A DNA stretch of 38,183 nt from Pseudomonadota bacterium. GTDB lineage: Bacteria; Pseudomonadota; Alphaproteobacteria; Sphingomonadales; Sphingomonadaceae. Under the pieces are notes generated by a model. It had not been told where the DNA came from. It searched no databases and saw nothing but the letters and a program-made list of their open reading frames with translations. Below, piece after piece: positions 37,011-38,183 of the stretch (within the stretch, counting starts at the first letter, position 1; every line of letters begins with the position of its first letter). Made by a program: the position numbers and the translations under genes. The DNA lies in contig JAEZFL010000120.1 in the NCBI GenBank assembly GCA_023417515.1, positions 1-38,183 on the forward strand, read 5' to 3'.

Positions 37011-38183
37011 TCAGGCGATCATTCCCAGCGGGTTTTCGACGAGCTCCTTGAACACCTTCATCTGGCGGGCGCCGTCGGCGCCGTCGATGGCGCGGTGGTC
37101 GAAGCTGCCGGTGGCGCTCATCACCGTCGCGATCTGGAGGCTGTCGTCGATGACGTAGGGGCGCTTCTCGCCGGCGCCGATCGCCATGATCATCGCCTGG
37201 GGCGGGTTGATGACGGCGTCGAACGCCTTGATCCCGAACATGCCCATGTTCGAGATCGACGCGGTGCCGCCCTGATATTCGTGCGGCTGGAGCTTGCCTT
37301 CCTTGGCGCGGCCGGCGAGCTCGGTCATCTCCTTGCTGATCGCGCTGAGGCTCTTGCTGCCGGCGTCGACGATGATCGGGGTGATCAGGCCGCCGGGGAT
37401 CGACACCGCGACGGAAATGTCGGCGCGGCTGTAGGCGAGGAGCTGGTCGCCCGAGATCGAGACGTTGCACTCCGGCACCTCGAGCAGCGACACGGCCAAC
37501 GCCTTGATCAGCATGTCGTTGACGCTGAGCTTCACGCCGCGGCTGGCGAGGCCGGCGTTGAGCTCGCTGCGGAGCTTGAGCAGGGCGTCGAGGCGGATGT
37601 CGACGGTGAGATAGATGTGCGGGATCGTCTGCTTGGCCTCGGTGAGGCGGCGGGCGATCGTCTTGCGCATGTTGGAGAGCTTGGTCGCCTCGTGCGGGAT
37701 GTCCGTCTCGAACGGGGCGGCAGCCGCCGGCGCAGGTGCGGCGGCCGGAGCGGCGGCAGCGGCAGCGGCCGGAGCGGCCTTCGGCTTGCCGGCAGCGGCA
37801 TCGATGTCGGCCTTGACGATTCGGCCGCCGGGGCCGGAGCCGGTCAGGCCGGCAAGGTCGATGCCCTGCTGCTCGGCGATGCGCTTGGCGAGCGGCGAGG
37901 CGATGATGCGGTCGGCTTTCGTCGCCCCAGCGGAGGCCGGGGCCGCGTTCGGCTTGGCAGGGCGCTGCGTGTTAGTCGACGAGGTCCCAGCCTGCGCTGG
38001 GACGACGGATTTGGGTTCTGGTTCGGTCGGTTTAAGCGCGGCCTTCGTTTCGGGCTCGGAGACAGGCGCGGCAGCCCCCGCCCCCACATCCTCGCCTTCA
38101 CCCGCGAGCGTCGCGATCACGGTGCCCACTTTCACCCCTTCGGTGCCCTCGGGCACGTCGATGCTGGCGATGGTCCCCTCGTC
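37011..38183 (-). CDS. pdhC: Pyruvate dehydrogenase E2, dihydrolipoyllysine acetyltransferase (partial, N-terminus outside window)
   Basis: The last 390 residues of the E2 core of pyruvate dehydrogenase, which transfers acetyl from lipoamide to CoA. Numbering is from the first visible codon. Residues 1-30 are the end of a lipoyl domain (DEGTIASID, VPEGTEGVKVGTVIATL). An Ala/Pro/Glu linker (about 33-90) contains a translated repeat element (60-88). The E1/E3-binding domain follows at about 91-126 (SPLAKRIAEQQGIDL, GSGPGGRIVKADI). A second Ala/Pro linker comes next, then the catalytic domain from about 150 with the active-site DHRAIDG (His363, Asp367) near the end. The frame continues to the window edge, so the GTG at 38156 is not the true start. 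Confidence 0.95.
   Translation of the reverse strand, partial: DEGTIASIDVPEGTEGVKVGTVIATLAGEGEDVGAGAAAPVSEPETKAALKPTEPEPKSVVPAQAGTSSTNTQRPAKPNAAPASAGATKADRIIASPLAKRIAEQQGIDLAGLTGSGPGGRIVKADIDAAAGKPKAAPAAAAAAAPAAAPAPAAAAPFETDIPHEATKLSNMRKTIARRLTEAKQTIPHIYLTVDIRLDALLKLRSELNAGLASRGVKLSVNDMLIKALAVSLLEVPECNVSISGDQLLAYSRADISVAVSIPGGLITPIIVDAGSKSLSAISKEMTELAGRAKEGKLQPHEYQGGTASISNMGMFGIKAFDAVINPPQAMIMAIGAGEKRPYVIDDSLQIATVMSATGSFDHRAIDGADGARQMKVFKELVENPLGMIA
37921..38006. repeat. Bipartite palindromic repeat element inside the E2 coding region, 86 bp
   Basis: Two 24-base arms (GTCGCCCCAGCGGAGG at the left end, GGGACGAC at the right end) are inverted copies with 20 of 24 matches. Each arm folds into a hairpin such as GTCCCAGC-GCAG-GCTGGGAC (right arm, minus strand). 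Size and plan equal the intergenic elements at 26674 and 29568, with different stem bases. It is translated in frame as 29 residues beginning VVPAQAGT and ending APASAGAT. Confidence 0.8.

Overview
This is a GC-rich window with dense bacterial coding and almost no unexplained space. Gene content points to an alphaproteobacterium of the order Sphingomonadales. The pointers are a TonB-dependent receptor, many secreted peptidases, an alphaproteobacterial-style pyruvate dehydrogenase E2/E3 pair, multi-PAS hybrid kinase architecture, and short hairpin-pair repeats of the kind scattered through sphingomonad genomes, including one that codes for VVPAQAG. The order-level assignment is inferred from these features, not from a marker-gene comparison. 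I see no rRNA, tRNA, CRISPR array, insertion sequence or prophage.

Layout. 1-2000: tail of an unknown basic protein, a SpeE-like methyltransferase, rplQ (without rpoA beside it) with a strong terminator, and a small membrane protein. 2079-5580: secreted prolyl oligopeptidase, a sulfotransferase-like protein and a secreted Tyr/Gly-rich protein. 5743-12572: a periplasmic M16 peptidase divergent from a TonB-dependent receptor, which is followed at 10 bp by a Tat-exported flavin oxidase. 12629-15499: an outer-membrane barrel protein divergent from a membrane-anchored winged-helix regulator that carries a degenerate receiver domain on the far side of its membrane segment. 15555-17915: guaA, a VOC protein and a YffB/ArsC-like protein. 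18025-22280: a secreted beta-helix protein divergent from a hybrid histidine kinase that overlaps cytidine deaminase. 22391-27482: 2OG-Fe(II) oxygenase, Bcr/CflA efflux pump, PagL-like lipid A deacylase, CNT nucleoside transporter, YhhQ queuosine-precursor transporter. 27527-30674: cupin, lipoprotein, secreted amidohydrolase, DUF2147 protein, GFA-family protein. 30796-33382: a TIR-transmembrane-toroid protein and a leishmanolysin-like metallopeptidase. 33516-35560: a probable gene remnant, a DUF1176-like protein and a membrane protein. 35565-38183: lpdA and the pyruvate dehydrogenase E2 gene, which runs off the right edge.

How the parts fit. Prolyl oligopeptidase, M16 peptidase, amidohydrolase, leishmanolysin and the TonB receptor suggest scavenging of peptides or other large nutrients. 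CNT transporter, cytidine deaminase and GuaA contribute to nucleoside and nucleotide metabolism but are not in one operon.

Two systems deserve most attention. The first is the divergent barrel/regulator pair at 12629-15499, with a 10-bp-period repeat between the genes that could be the regulator's operator. The second is the TIR-TM-toroid protein at 30796-32328, which looks like a transmembrane receptor with a cytoplasmic TIR output. In addition, an 86-bp hairpin-pair repeat sits in frame inside the linker of the E2 gene and is translated.
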